Positions 19,762 through 30,120 of a DNA stretch of 38,299 nucleotides are shown piece by piece. The notes under the pieces are model-generated. The model saw only the letters and a list, made by a program, of their open reading frames with translations, was not told the DNA's origin and ran no database searches. This stretch comes from Byssothecium circinans. Lineage: Eukaryota; Ascomycota; Dothideomycetes; Pleosporales; Massarinaceae. The stretch is from NCBI GenBank assembly GCA_010015675.1, contig ML977006.1:429964-468262 (forward strand). Direction: 5' to 3'. A program made the position numbers and the translations under genes. Position 1 is the stretch's first letter. Every line of letters begins with the position of its first letter.

Positions 19762-20927
19762 ATGCTTCTCGTCCGGCACAATCCAGTCATACTAACCAGC
19801 AGACTCGCGTCCCACGCACTCAAGCAAACAACTAAACGGCGCATTCTCGCCCGAGGACTAACCACCATGGCGACGGATCCGACAAAGTACAAGCTCAACC
19901 ACTCCATGTAAGTCGCGCGTTGTCATTCAGATCGCAACATATCTAATACGTCTAGGCTGCGGGTCAAGGACCCAAAGCGTTCGGTGGAGTTCTATGAGTT
20001 CCTTGGCTTGACGTTGATCCAGAAGCTGCCCAACCCGGACGCCAAATTCGACCTCTACTTCCTCGCCTACGACAGCCCCAAAGCCGTCTCGCACGGAAAC
20101 CAATGGACCGACCGCGAGGGCATTGTCGAGCTCACCCACAACTACGGCACAGAAGACGACCCCAACTACAAGATCGCGAACGGCAACACGGAGCCCCATC
20201 GCGGCTTCGGCCATTTGTGCATCTCAGTGGACAACCTACAGGCGGCGTGCCAGCGGATAGAGGATGCAGGCTACAAGTTCCAGAAGAAACTCTCAGATGG
20301 CAGAATGAGGCATATTGCGTTCGCCCTGGACCCTGATGGTTACTGGGTCGAGGTCATTGGACAGCAGCCGCTGGAGGCAACGGAGAATGCCAAGGAGACA
20401 GATGTGGGTACATATCGCATGAACCACACCATGATCCGGGTCAAAGACGCGGAGGCCTCGCTCAAGTTCTACAAGGAGATCATGGGCATGCAGCTCAAGC
20501 GGACGTCGGAGAATGCGAAGAACGGCTTCAACCTCTACTTCCTCGGATACGGTGCGCCGGCCAAGGAGAGCACGCCCGAGGGCGTCAGTGCAACGGCTGA
20601 CCAGGAGGGTCTGCTGGAGCTGACGTGGAATTACGGTACGGAGAAAGATCCCAATTTCAAATACCACGATGGCAACGCCGAGCCGCAGGGCTTTGGGCAT
20701 ATTTGCATTTCGGTTGATGATCTCGATGCTGCATGCGCCCGGTTTGAGGAGAAGAAGGTCAACTGGAAGAAGCGTCTCACTGACGGCCGCATGAAGAATA
20801 TTGCGTTTGTGCTGGGTATGTTGTCCCGCGCTCTGATATGTAGTCAATACTAACAGATGCAGACCCGGACGGGTACTGGATTGAGGTGGTGCAGAATGAA
20901 AAGCTCAAGACGCGAGCGAACTGGTAA
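19762..20927 (+). CDS. GLO1: Lactoylglutathione lyase (glyoxalase I), two-domain form
   Basis: Exons 19762-19907, 19956-20815 and 20863-20927 (introns of 48 and 47 nt, CTAAT and TACTAAC branches) give 356 residues. It isomerises the hemithioacetal of methylglyoxal and glutathione to S-lactoylglutathione. Two tandem glyoxalase domains, each with the metal-ligand pattern: KLNHSM...VELTHNYGTE...GFGHLCISV...DPDGYWVEV and RMNHTM...LELTWNYGTE...GFGHICISV...DPDGYWIEV. Two in-frame starts: 19762 gives an N-terminal MLLVRHNPVILTSRLASHAL rich in Arg and hydrophobic residues, like a mitochondrial presequence. 19867 (MATDPTKY, context CCACCATGG) gives the cytosolic form of 321 residues, close to yeast Glo1 (326). 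Confidence 0.93.
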
Positions 20928-21555
20928 GGTACCAGATATGTACAATATGGAAACACGAACGGGCGCGGCGCAACAAAACCATGCGAAGCGCTCCAATTGA
21001 TGTGGTACACATGGTTTGCACCACACCGACACCTGTAAAAGACGCGTGCACTTTCACATGTGGCAACAGAGCTCTGAGGCACACCTTGATCCCTTATCAC
21101 TCCAGTGAAGTGTCTACCTGCCACCTTAGCCTTTCCTCCGCCTTTTCACATTTATTCTCTCAGACGCCGCACCATGACTGACGTTTGTCACGCTTCACAG
21201 CCTCCCAGACTCCTGGTTCGAAGCCAGAATTTGGTAGGTAAGACAACACGAATGGCGTAATCCGTGGGATACAGCGGGGGCGGGGTAGCTTGTTCCCCAG
21301 CCTCTAACCAATTACAGTAACGGCGCCATACAAAGGGAGGACCGCACATGCGCCTCAAGGGCTACAACGTTTAATACGTGCGCGATAGCGGACAATTAGA
21401 TTATCCGGTGTCAAACGTACACAAGCTTTTCCCTTTATTAGCCCTTCTTGCCGCCCTCTCCCCCACCTGGAGCTCTCTCATATTTGATCATTCACTCTTG
21501 GTCACATCCACCTTCAATTGACCTTGGGAGATATTGACAACGCGGAATCGACGCA
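20928..21555. other. Intergenic region
   Basis: 3' flank of GLO1 and promoter of the 3-phosphoglycerate dehydrogenase gene, with CT-rich stretches near 21130-21175 and 21440-21480. A TTCGAAG loop flanked by CTGG/CCAG near 21212 does not extend to a tRNA. Confidence 0.6.
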
Positions 21556-23436
21556 ATGGCAATTGCTTCATACACACCGAAGCCTAAGGTCCTTATACCG
21601 GAGAAGGTCTCTCCGGATGGCCTCGCTCTCCTCAAAGACCGCTTCGACGTCGACGAGAAGAAGGGGCTGTCTGCTTCGGAGTTGAAAGACATTATTGGCG
21701 ACTATGAAGCCCTCATTGTACGTTCAGAAACTAAAGTCACAGAAGAACTACTACAAGCGGCCAAGAAACTCAAGGTTGTGGCAAGAGCTGGTGTTGGCGT
21801 CGATAACGTCCATGTCAAGACTGCGACGAGTTTGGGGATTATTGTGGTGAACAGTCCGAGTGGGAACATTAATGCTGCGGCGGAGCATACCATCGCCTGT
21901 GAGAACTTTTGCTAGGGTAGAGATTTGGCAGCGGTGTGCTAATGATGGCAGTGATGATGGCCGTTGCGAGGAATATCGGGGATGCGTGCGCGAATATCAA
22001 GGACGGCAAGTGGGAGCGTAGCCGGTTGACGGGCGTGGAGGCGAAAGGGAAAACTTTGGCCATCGTCGGTCTGGGAAAAGGTATCTACCCTTTCCAAGGA
22101 TTATCTGGGCTGGGTATACTAACATCGTGTAGTCGGTCTCACCGTTGCTCGCATAGCCAACGGCTTCGGCATGCGTCTCCTAGCCTACGACCCATATGCT
22201 AGCCCACCTCTAGCAGCTGCAGCTTCAGTCACTCTTCTTCCCACTCTGGCCGAACTCCTCAAAGAGGCCGACTTTCTCACTCTGCATACGCCACTGATTG
22301 CATCCACCAAAGGTATGATTGGCAAAGCCGAACTTGCTACGATGAAACCCACCGCACGCATCTTGAATGTAGCACGAGGCGGTATGATTGACGAAGATGC
22401 TCTACTGGAAGCATTGAATGCTGGAACCATTGCCGGCGCTGGCATCGATGTATGGACTTCTGAGCCACCCGAGGCTGATAGTTCAGCAACTCGACTCATT
22501 GCGCATCCAAAAGTCGTCGCGACGCCCCATCTCGGTGCTAGCACAAAAGAAGCTCAAGAAAACGTCTCCATCGACGTCTGCGAACAAGTCGTATCCATCC
22601 TCTCTGGCGAGCTCCCACGTTCTGCTGTCAATGCACCCATCATCCTCCCCGAAGAATACCGCACACTGCAACCTTTTGTCACCCTGGTCGAGAAGATGGG
22701 CAGTCTATATACGCAGCACTACTCAACAGTAAACACGAAGAGTTTCCGTACCACCTTCGACATAACCTATGAAGGCGCGCTGACGAGCCTACAAACCACA
22801 AAACCGCTCTTCGCAGCTCTCGTCAAGGGCCTCCTCACGCCAATCACTTCCTCGGATGGCCTGAACATCAACATCGTAAACGCGGAACTATTGGCCAAAG
22901 AACGCGGGATCCTCATCAACGAACAGCGCAGTCGCGAGAACGTTGAAGATAAACCGTACAGTTCCTTCATCACACTACGCGCCCGCGCATCCCGGTCAAC
23001 CTCACACGCACGTTCCGATCTCTCGCGTTCCAACTCGCCCTCCGCCGCACGAATCCTGAAGCCGCAATCCGCAGCCTCGGAAGAAGACCAAGTGATTCAA
23101 GGCTTCGTCTCGGGCAACAAGCCCTTCATCTCCCGTCTTGATCGCTTCCAGGGCGAGTTCGTACCGCGCGGCACGCTTTTGATCTGCAGGAACTTTGACT
23201 CCTGTGGGAAGATTGGGTTTGTGGGGAATGTGCTGGGGAAGGCGGGGGTGAACATCAAGTTCATGAATGTGGCGCCGCTGTATGATGATGTTGAGGGGGA
23301 TGGTGAGGGCGAGGGGAACGGAGAAGGTAAGGAGGCGCTAATGATTTTGGGGGTTGATAGGCCAGTTACGGAGGATGTTGTTAAGGGGTTGATTGGGCCC
23401 GAGGGCGTTGTTGAGGCGGGTGTTGTTACGTTGTGA
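21556..23436 (+). CDS. D-3-phosphoglycerate dehydrogenase
   Basis: Exons 21556-21898, 21952-22080 and 22133-23436 (introns of 53 and 52 nt with GTGAGA/CTAAT and GTATCT/TACTAAC) give 591 residues. It oxidises 3-phosphoglycerate to 3-phosphohydroxypyruvate, the first step of serine synthesis. Catalytic/NAD domains: VVARAGVGVDN, GxGxxG as GLGKVG with acidic residue in LLAYDPY, ARGGMIDEDALLEAL (catalytic Arg region), GAGIDVWTSEPP, and TPHLGASTKEAQENV with the catalytic His. An allosteric substrate-binding domain and a C-terminal ACT domain (LLICRNFDSCGKIGFVG) follow, as in type I enzymes. Fungus-specific extras are a Ser/Arg-rich insert (RSTSHARSDLSRSNSPSAAR) before the ACT region and a Gly/Glu run (EGDGEGEGNGEGK) inside it. 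Both sit at loops and do not break the frame. Confidence 0.95.
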
Positions 23437-23907
23437 ATGCGTGGACCTGGGTAGCTCACAAGGGATGGGGTTGTGGGAATACTAGGGTCGCCAATCCCCA
23501 TATGGCTCCACAAATAAATCGTCTGGATTCCAGCAATGTGGTAATGGTGCCCCATCCGGGCTTGGTTCGGTGATTGGCTGTTCGTCTCCACAAAAACATT
23601 CCTTCGAACGATGTTGTGCAGTATTTTACCGCTGCATTTTCAACATCTGATCATACCACACACACCATGCACGGCGTTCTTTGTTCGCCGGTGGTGCCTC
23701 GGCCAATCGCCCAATGCGGCAATGACTTGGCTTCGGGCGCTTGACGGACGCTTCACGGACGAACGTTCCAGCCTTGTTCGCGAGCCTTGACGACGACTGT
23801 GTCAACCACCTTTTCACCTTTTGATCTGAGAAGAATCTGCAGCGCAATCACGTCTTTTGTGGACCACGTCTAGCGACCACCATATCGCAAGCTGCCACAC
23901 CGCCACA
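23437..23907. other. Intergenic region
   Basis: 3' flank of the dehydrogenase gene and promoter of the FMP52 gene. No gene seen. Confidence 0.6.
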
Positions 23908-24643
23908 ATGGCAACGACAGTCCTAGTAGGAAGCACCGGCTTCGTCGTACGTCCTCATAGTCACCCCCATTCAAGCCCATGCTAACAATCCACAGGGTGC
24001 ATACATGCTCTCCCAACTCCTCGCCCACCCTTCCTACTCCGCCATCTACGCCTACGCGCGCCGCGACCTCCCCAACCCCACCGCCTCCACCAAGCTCTTC
24101 CCCCTCCAATCCCCCTCCACCACGGAATGGCCCGCGCAATTCCCCCGCGAAGCCAACCCGCGCATCTTCTTCTCCGCACTCGGAACCACGCGCAGCGCCG
24201 CCGGCGGCCTCGAGAACCAGCGTAAAATCGACCTCGATCTAAACTACGACCTCGCGCGCGCCGCCAAAGACGCCGGCGTGGAAACCTACGTCTTGATCTC
24301 CACGGGCGGGGCGTCGTCCGCGTCGAGATTCCCGTACCCGGCTATGAAGGGCGAGTTGGAGGACAAGGTCAAAGCGCTAGGGTTTAAGCATTGTGTTATC
24401 CTGAGGCCCGGGTTGATTATGGGACAGAGGCAGGAGAGTAGGCCGCTGGAGACGGTGCTGAGGCGGTTTGCGGGCTTGGCGAAGAAGGTCAGTCCGGCGT
24501 TGACGAACTTTTGGGGGCAGGAAGCGGAGATTATTGCAAGGGCGGCGGTCAAGGCGGGGGTGGTGTGTTTAGAGGGGAAGAGGGAGGTGGGGGTGTGGGA
24601 GGTGGCACAGGCGGAGATTGTTAGTCTGGGGGAGGAGAAGTAG
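23908..24643 (+). CDS. FMP52: Fmp52-like mitochondrial NAD(P)-binding protein
   Basis: Exons 23908-23946 and 23996-24643 with a 49-nt intron (GTACGT donor, GCTAAC branch) give 228 residues. Rossmann motif VLVGSTGFVGAYML at 5-18, interrupted by the intron exactly after codon 13. Family marks are FFSALGTTRSAAGG, DLNYDLARAAKDAGVETYVL, the atypical SDR stretch ISTGGASS with SRFPYPAMKGELE, and LRPGLIMGQR. Yeast Fmp52 is found at the mitochondrial outer membrane; its substrate is not known. Length agrees with the family. The small first exon is typical of fungal members. Confidence 0.9.
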
Positions 24644-25706
24644 GGAGGGGTGTTGGTGGATGTGGAGAGAGGTTCATGGATTAGGCTGGGATGGGATGGA
24701 AGATGTTTTCGAATTAGCCTATCTTTTTTGGAGTCGAGGAGTGTTTTCCACTTCCCTATACCACTGTGCAGATGGCGTTTCTATACGATTAATACACACG
24801 CTGGCCAACCGCAGCGGCAGGAATTCCCTTGACATGAATTTCGGGGTTCCAGCGTTCTCATTGGCAGATATTTCAAATTCCTACAATTCGCCCAGTTTCC
24901 CCTTCTACCATCATGTTGAATGTGAAAAGCAAGGTGTTATAAATCAACGTCGCAATTCTGTTTTATCCAGAAAATCTTAGAATTGTGTAGACGAGGCTGG
25001 TCGCTTATACATCAATGCCGTCGGCGGCCTCCGCACGGCTCGCCGCCGAAGAAATCTCCAAGCCAACATCACACCACCATCTCACGAGACACAAGTCACC
25101 CCATCGCGTCTCCTTTCCAACATTGACTTTTTCCGCATGCGCCTCGCATTGGCTGAAACCCCTAAAAAGGGTGCGAAAATAATCATTGGCAAAGATTATT
25201 TCTTGATTCGTCATGCCGCGCCTCGATGCCGCTCAATGTAGGCGCGGTCGTCGCCGCAAGTAGGCTTCCCTTTCGCTTCATACGGCCTCATCACGGACTC
25301 TAGGAGTGAGATTCTCAGGTGAGATGTTCAGTGGTGTGATACAAGACCAACTTTTGCTAAGCAGAGTGACGGGATGTTTTCATTATCGTGCGTGGCCTTG
25401 GGAGCTTGGTATATATCTTCTCTTCTTCTTCGTCATTGTACAAGTCACTCATTCTCCACTCAACTCAATTCATTATCACTCTCAATCAACACCGGTTAGA
25501 TAAAAAGGAAAGGGATATAGACGTCGGTCTTCTCTACTCTAAACATCACTTTGCTCTCGACGAACATCGATAAAGTACCATCTCAACTTTCACGAACGAA
25601 AGGAAGAACTCAAATCAACTGCCCCCAACTCGGCTCAACTCAACCCAACTCTCCATTCCCCGGAAGATCTTCTGCATCAACCTCACAAACCCAAGCCAAC
25701 TCCAAA
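24644..25706. other. Intergenic region about 1.1 kb
   Basis: 3' flank of FMP52, then promoter and leader of the small membrane-protein gene at 25707. Short frames on both strands (for example 25005-25214 minus) show no domain. The last 250 bp read like a 5' leader rich in CAACTC words. Confidence 0.55.
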
Positions 25707-25985
25707 ATGCCGTCACCAACGCCGTTCTTCCGCACCGCCTCCCAATACCTCACCGAGCCGCACCCCTTTGCGCGGAGACCCGTCACCATGCCGTCTGCAC
25801 CCATTGTGTGGAATATTTATCCCAAGAGGCTTGCGAGAACCGGCAAAGCGTATGTCTCTTCGTCCCTTTAACGTTTTGGTATTTGGAACTTGCGCTAACG
25901 TTTAATGTTTAGGTTTGTCCCCTTCTTCGCACTTGTGCTGGGCTGGCCGATCGCTGCTGAGTGGGCGTTTAATGGGCGGATGTGA
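25707..25985 (+). CDS. Small single-pass membrane protein, possibly mitochondrial
   Basis: Exons 25707-25849 and 25913-25985 with a 63-nt intron (GTATGT donor, GCTAAC branch, TTTAG acceptor) give 71 residues. The start ATG sits in the context CCAAAATGC. The N-terminal half is basic (RTASQYL, ARRPV, YPKRLARTGK) and the C-terminal half has one hydrophobic segment, FVPFFALVLGWPIAAEW, ending NGRM. This layout is typical of small inner-membrane accessory subunits of respiratory complexes, but I do not recognise which. Conserved intron signals and phase argue that it is real. Confidence 0.65.
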
Positions 25986-26179
25986 GGAGAGGGAGCGGAT
26001 GGGAGGAGGTCATATTGGCTTCGCTTGTACATATAGGGCATCAGCATGGATATGGCGTTGGAGGTGTGGCATTGTCTTGCCTTTGCACAGGACGGTATTG
26101 GGATAGCTGGATAGCTGTTGGATAACAACTGGTTTCCTTTGTATAGTTAAATCTATTTTTAACATTCACCGCCGTCCCG

Positions 26180-27380
26180 TCTTCCGAGAACGAAAACGAT
26201 CCACGCAGCGTTACTGACCAACTGAAAGGAATATTCTCGTCGGTATTCCCATCGTCAAAGATCCAACATAATCTTTCAGCCGCTCTGCTAATATAAATCA
26301 GGATACCTCCCAAACCGGTTCCCTCTATGCTCAATCCTCCCCGAACACACGTCGACACTACTTGTCCCACAGTTTCCGACCTCACAGCCACTGTCGATAA
26401 CCGAACCGACTTTCCTCAGTACATCAAGAAGCGACTCCCGCCGATTTCGACCGTCTTCGCACTTCGTCTCAGCTCCAATGTGAATGGATCTCCAGACGTT
26501 GTTCCTGTGAATTGCTCAAAGCGAAGAGAAGAATCGGGAACGCTGTAGGACTTAGCGGTCGAGGTAACGGCAGACATCAAGCGTGGCGGACTAAAGCAAT
26601 AGATGCGCGTTGTTTGTGTTGGAGCGGGATACGTCATCTTTCAGGTCCACACGTTGGCCGGGGCTTTTGTTATAGACGCTTACTTCGGAGTCAAACTTCT
26701 CAACCTCTATCGCGAAGGGAGCTTCTTTTGAGGCAGAGAAGTGGAGTTCGTAGTTTTGATCCGTGGTGTTGAGGTACTCAAGTGCGCCGAGAAAGGCAGT
26801 GATGCCGATACCGCCCGCAACAATGATGTGCTTGTTTACGTGTTTGGCGAGAGGATGGCTGGGTGCAATCCGACCGCCTGTAAGAATGTAGTGGATTTTC
26901 GTCTGCTAATGTATAAACTTCGACCCACCGCGAGTCTGTGGATCCAGTGTAATTCGCAGCGTGAAGTGCTTCGATGTACCGCTAACAACAAAATATGCGC
27001 GCACCAACTTCCCACTCAGCTTAACCCTGACATAACTCACCGGTTCTACCGGTCTCCTACCTGTTCTACACAATTCAATACTCATCCTACATATCCATCA
27101 TCTCTTCCTCTCCGCCAGTGACCCTCCCCTCTCATCCTCCGCCTTTCCTTTATCCAGCATCATCTGAGACATCTCACTAATCTCCGGCAACGCAACACTC
27201 CGCCCCATCATCTCCACATCGCCGCCTTTGAGAAAGAGTTAATACATAACCCTCGCAACCATCCACTCAGGACACGGACGTTCCAGTAGACGGAAAGTCG
27301 CACCCAGATTTAATAATGCGGTATAACTACCCCGTTCGCAAGAGCGTCTAGGCACTCGCTTACCATTTTTTCCGCCCCGA
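26180..27380 (-). pseudogene. MOSC / 3-alpha / 2Fe-2S oxidoreductase gene, frameshifted relic
   Basis: On the minus strand the domains appear in the expected order but in several frames. About 27370-27275: end of a MOSC domain (GATFRLLERPCPEW). 27275-27120: 3-alpha region (MVARVMY, then a stop, then LFLKGGDVEMMGRSVALPEI). About 27075-26640: FAD/NAD reductase (VRVKLSGKLVRAYFVVSGTS; HIIVAGGIGITAFLGALEYL). About 26640-26270: ferredoxin-like domain (SVPDSSLRFEQFTGTTSGDP; CEVGNCGTSS). The 2Fe-2S motif CxxxxCxxC has lost its third cysteine (CEVGNCGTS). At least three frame changes and stops are present, and no start or N-terminal MOSC part remains. Intact relatives are predicted to pair a molybdopterin-binding MOSC domain with an electron-transfer module. 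Confidence 0.75.
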
Positions 27381-27812
27381 AGCGATGATTTAACTTGTAT
27401 TTTATATAGAAATGCTACCCTTTGGTTTCTACCTTAGTGTCGACGATAACAACTGTGTTGTCAAACAGCAACCATTCTGACAGCTCGAAAGCCAAGACTT
27501 TCTTCATCTGACAGAGCCCACGTCGGGGATGATGCAAGTGTGCGCGGTGAAAGGATAGCTCACGTGATCGTTCCTAATTCGGCTAATCTTGCCCGCAGTG
27601 ACGTCAGTTTTTGCACACGCTGGTTGGCCCCAGCTCAAGCTTCTCGAGACTCGAGAGACAACCTCATCCCAACTTCTTTCCCACACCTCAACAAACATCT
27701 TGTCGCCGTACCCCTCCCTTCTCCCCCGAAACTAGCCTCTAGACCTGTAGTCTACAAACACTCCTAATTGCGCGATAACTCTCCCATCACCAATACCTCA
27801 CCGCGGATAACC
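27381..27812. other. Intergenic region, promoter of the next gene
   Basis: No gene seen. Carries an E-box (TCACGTGATCG) at 27560-27570 and CCAAC/CTTCTC-type pyrimidine-rich DNA before the start codon at 27813. Confidence 0.6.
27560..27570. promoter_or_regulatory. Extended E-box TCACGTGATCG
   Basis: CACGTG core with flanks, 243 bp upstream of the start codon at 27813. CACGTG is the core bound by bHLH factors such as Cbf1. The same 11-bp word recurs at 28456 and 34732. Confidence 0.55.
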
Positions 27813-28232
27813 ATGTTTCGCTGCCAGCTCTCCCGCCACTTTCTCCGCCCCACAAGCGCAACCAACTTCCGAACCTCATCCTTCCATCCGCGGTGCCTCA
27901 GCACAACCCCCGCCACTTGCTTCCCTCGCAAAAACACGCAAGATAAGGACTCGATCGACACGAGCTCAAACGAGTACTCCAAATCGGGCAGCGATGACGC
28001 TGCAGCCTCTTCAAATGCCGCTTTCGATTCAAGCAAGACGAGCCCGGAGTCCGCAGAGAAGACGGCAGAGCATGAACAGGGTGCTAGCAACTCACTGAAT
28101 GTGAGCCCGGGCAACCCCGACGTCAGCAAACCGAGGGGCGCACAGGAAGGTGGAAGCCAGGGTAGCCCGAAGACGGGGAGCGACACGGGGAAAGGGAGTG
28201 CACCTAAGTCAGGGGGTGATAAGAGTGGTTGA
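27813..28232 (+). CDS. Small mitochondrial-targeted disordered protein, conserved in filamentous fungi
   Basis: Single exon, 139 residues. ATG 27813 (context ACCATGT) is chosen because the open frame upstream has no ATG. Residues 1-45 form a typical presequence: MFRCQLSRHFLRPTSATNFR rich in Arg/Ser with a likely cleavage near RCLSTTPA. The rest is disordered and polar, with family words TQDKDSIDTSSNEYSKSGSD, AAFDSSKTSPE, LNVSPGNPDVSKPR and a Gly/Ser/Lys tail. I know similar unnamed fungal proteins with the same word order; no function is known to me. Confidence 0.75.
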   Translation: MFRCQLSRHFLRPTSATNFRTSSFHPRCLSTTPATCFPRKNTQDKDSIDTSSNEYSKSGSDDAAASSNAAFDSSKTSPESAEKTAEHEQGASNSLNVSPGNPDVSKPRGAQEGGSQGSPKTGSDTGKGSAPKSGGDKSG

Positions 28233-28577
28233 ACAACGGGCAAGGATCACATTGGGAGATTCTCGATGATTACATCAGTGGGAGGTTTCATTGTACAGGC
28301 GCTACATGTATAAATAGATGGGCATCGAGGTGCGTATGTCATATCTCCAAACTGCATTATAAATGCCAGGAGTCGGTGAGGAAGCATCCAATGAAATTCA
28401 TTCAAATCCCTTTTCCAAACTCCTGCTCTATGTTGCCCTGAATACGAGAAGGTGGTCACGTGATCGTTGATGCCTGGGGCCATGAACGTAATGCATAAGG
28501 GACCGCCATTTGCAGACACCAATTCTTGATCTTTTTATCCCTTTCTTGGTCCGTTCCGGTAGGTTCTCTGGTCCACA
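28233..28577. other. Intergenic region, promoter of the ankyrin gene
   Basis: 3' flank of the small mitochondrial-type gene and promoter of the ankyrin gene. Carries a second copy of TCACGTGATCG. No gene seen. Confidence 0.6.
28456..28466. promoter_or_regulatory. Extended E-box TCACGTGATCG
   Basis: 112 bp upstream of the ankyrin gene start at 28578. Identical 11-bp word to 27560 and 34732. Confidence 0.6.
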
Positions 28578-29753
28578 ATGTCGGCATGGCTTATCCCATC
28601 TCAAACTTGCTTCAATCACCACCTCACAGATCCCTTATTTGCCCTCCATAACGCGGCCGGGCATGGCAACGTCAAGCTGATCCGCAACCTTATCGCCGAT
28701 GGCTATGATCCCAACCTCATTGAGCCTCACGTGTTCGGCACGCCCCTGCACGTAGCCATCCAATGCAACCAACTACCATCCCTTCTCGTTCTACTCCTCT
28801 TAGGCGCAGACCCAGAAGCATTCGAACCAGATAGTGCGTGCCGAAATGAATGTCATCTTGCCGATAATAGCCTCCGAATGGCCGTTCGATGGGGAAGACG
28901 GGAGATTGTGAAGCTGCTCTGGGATATCGGAGTGAAGAGGTGTTCGTACACGGATCACGATATGGCAAGGTTTAGGCGAAGCCGAGGCGGAAGAGCCACG
29001 GGGGGAAGTCTGCTCGAAGTCGCGGCGGCACACGGCCATATCGACATCGCGAGGGATCTTCTGGAGTGGGGGTGGTGGGAAGGTGTGGAGCGGAATGGTG
29101 CGTTGGAGTCGGCAGCGTATATCTGGGAGGACGAGCTCGTGGCTATGTTGTTGGCGAGATATACGTTTGAGAAGCCGGTGTTGAAGAGGGCGGTGCAGAA
29201 TCTCGTTGATGGTGGGCCGAAGGGTTTTCGCAATTGCTATATCAGCTATAATTGGACGGTGGAGCAGTCGGTGAAGGAAGCTTGTGCTATGGCACTTCTC
29301 CTTGACGCTGGTGCGCCGGTGGATATGGACAAGCTACTTTGTAGAGTAGCGGGACGCGACTGCGAGATTGAGACGTTGAGGTTACTGCTAGCGAGAGGGG
29401 CGAATGTTAGTACCAGAGGGGTAGCGGGGAAGACGCCGTTTCATTTCGCGGCGAGACGGAATCCTGGGGGACCCGGTAAGCGAGCTTGCAGTGCTGAGGG
29501 TGTCAAGGTATTGCTGGAGTATGGCGCTGATGCGAGTTTATTGGACGATGAAGGGGTGACGCCGGTGCACAGTCTTGTCGGGGAAAACGAGGTGGAGTTG
29601 CTGAAGCTGTGTTTGGAGAAGGGGAATGAATTAGGTGGGTTGAGGGATATGATGGATGGGGATGGGCGGTCTTTTTTTGAGTCAGGCTATGGCGAAGGAA
29701 GGCGTGGGGACGGTGAAGGTTTTCGCAGTGCGGGCCCGAACGATGCTCAATGA
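28578..29753 (+). CDS. Ankyrin-repeat protein
   Basis: Single exon, 391 residues from ATG 28578 (context CCACAATGTC). Ankyrin units are visible throughout: ALHNAAGHGNVKLIRNLIAD (about 22-41), GTPLHVAIQCNQLPSLLVLL with GADPE, SLRMAVRWGRREIVKLLWDI, SLLEVAAAHGHIDIARDLLE, ALESAAYIWEDELVAMLLAR, LRLLLARGANVSTRGVAGKT with PFHFAA, VKVLLEYGADASLLDDEGVT with PVHSLV. The last 40 residues are Gly/Asp/Arg-rich and unstructured. Ankyrin repeats mediate protein binding, so no enzymatic role can be inferred. No signal peptide or membrane segment. Confidence 0.85.
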   Translation: MSAWLIPSQTCFNHHLTDPLFALHNAAGHGNVKLIRNLIADGYDPNLIEPHVFGTPLHVAIQCNQLPSLLVLLLLGADPEAFEPDSACRNECHLADNSLRMAVRWGRREIVKLLWDIGVKRCSYTDHDMARFRRSRGGRATGGSLLEVAAAHGHIDIARDLLEWGWWEGVERNGALESAAYIWEDELVAMLLARYTFEKPVLKRAVQNLVDGGPKGFRNCYISYNWTVEQSVKEACAMALLLDAGAPVDMDKLLCRVAGRDCEIETLRLLLARGANVSTRGVAGKTPFHFAARRNPGGPGKRACSAEGVKVLLEYGADASLLDDEGVTPVHSLVGENEVELLKLCLEKGNELGGLRDMMDGDGRSFFESGYGEGRRGDGEGFRSAGPNDAQ

Positions 29754-30120
29754 ACTTCAGACATACGGGAGGGCCGCGTTAGTGCTCGGGGGCGGTGGTT
29801 CAAAGTGTGACAGCAAAGGCTAGAGAGTGGACAGTGGAACTAGCTCTAGTTGGAGCGAGACTTTACAAAGTATATTGTGTGAGTATTTTATACATGAGAA
29901 GTCAAATACAAGTAAGCAAAAAATGTGACACAAAGGAGCGTGTAGCTGGGAAAATGAGAGGCAGCAGCGAGGACCCACAACTACATTGCGAGGAGTCGAA
30001 AAGACAAAACTGCTCAAAGAGCCTTAAATGTTTTTGTGGGCATGAAGGACAGAGAATACTAGGTTGGTGAAATGAGACGTTACATGCGACTGACTCCTTT
30101 GTAGTGAGAGAAAACCCCAA
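29754..30120. other. Convergent 3' flanks
   Basis: Between the ends of the ankyrin gene and the large secreted-protein gene. No gene seen. Confidence 0.6.

Noticed and set aside
21195..21240. TTCGAAG loop with CTGG/CCAG stem, possible tRNA T-arm
   Set aside because: No acceptor stem, D-arm or anticodon arm could be found in the preceding 70 bases.
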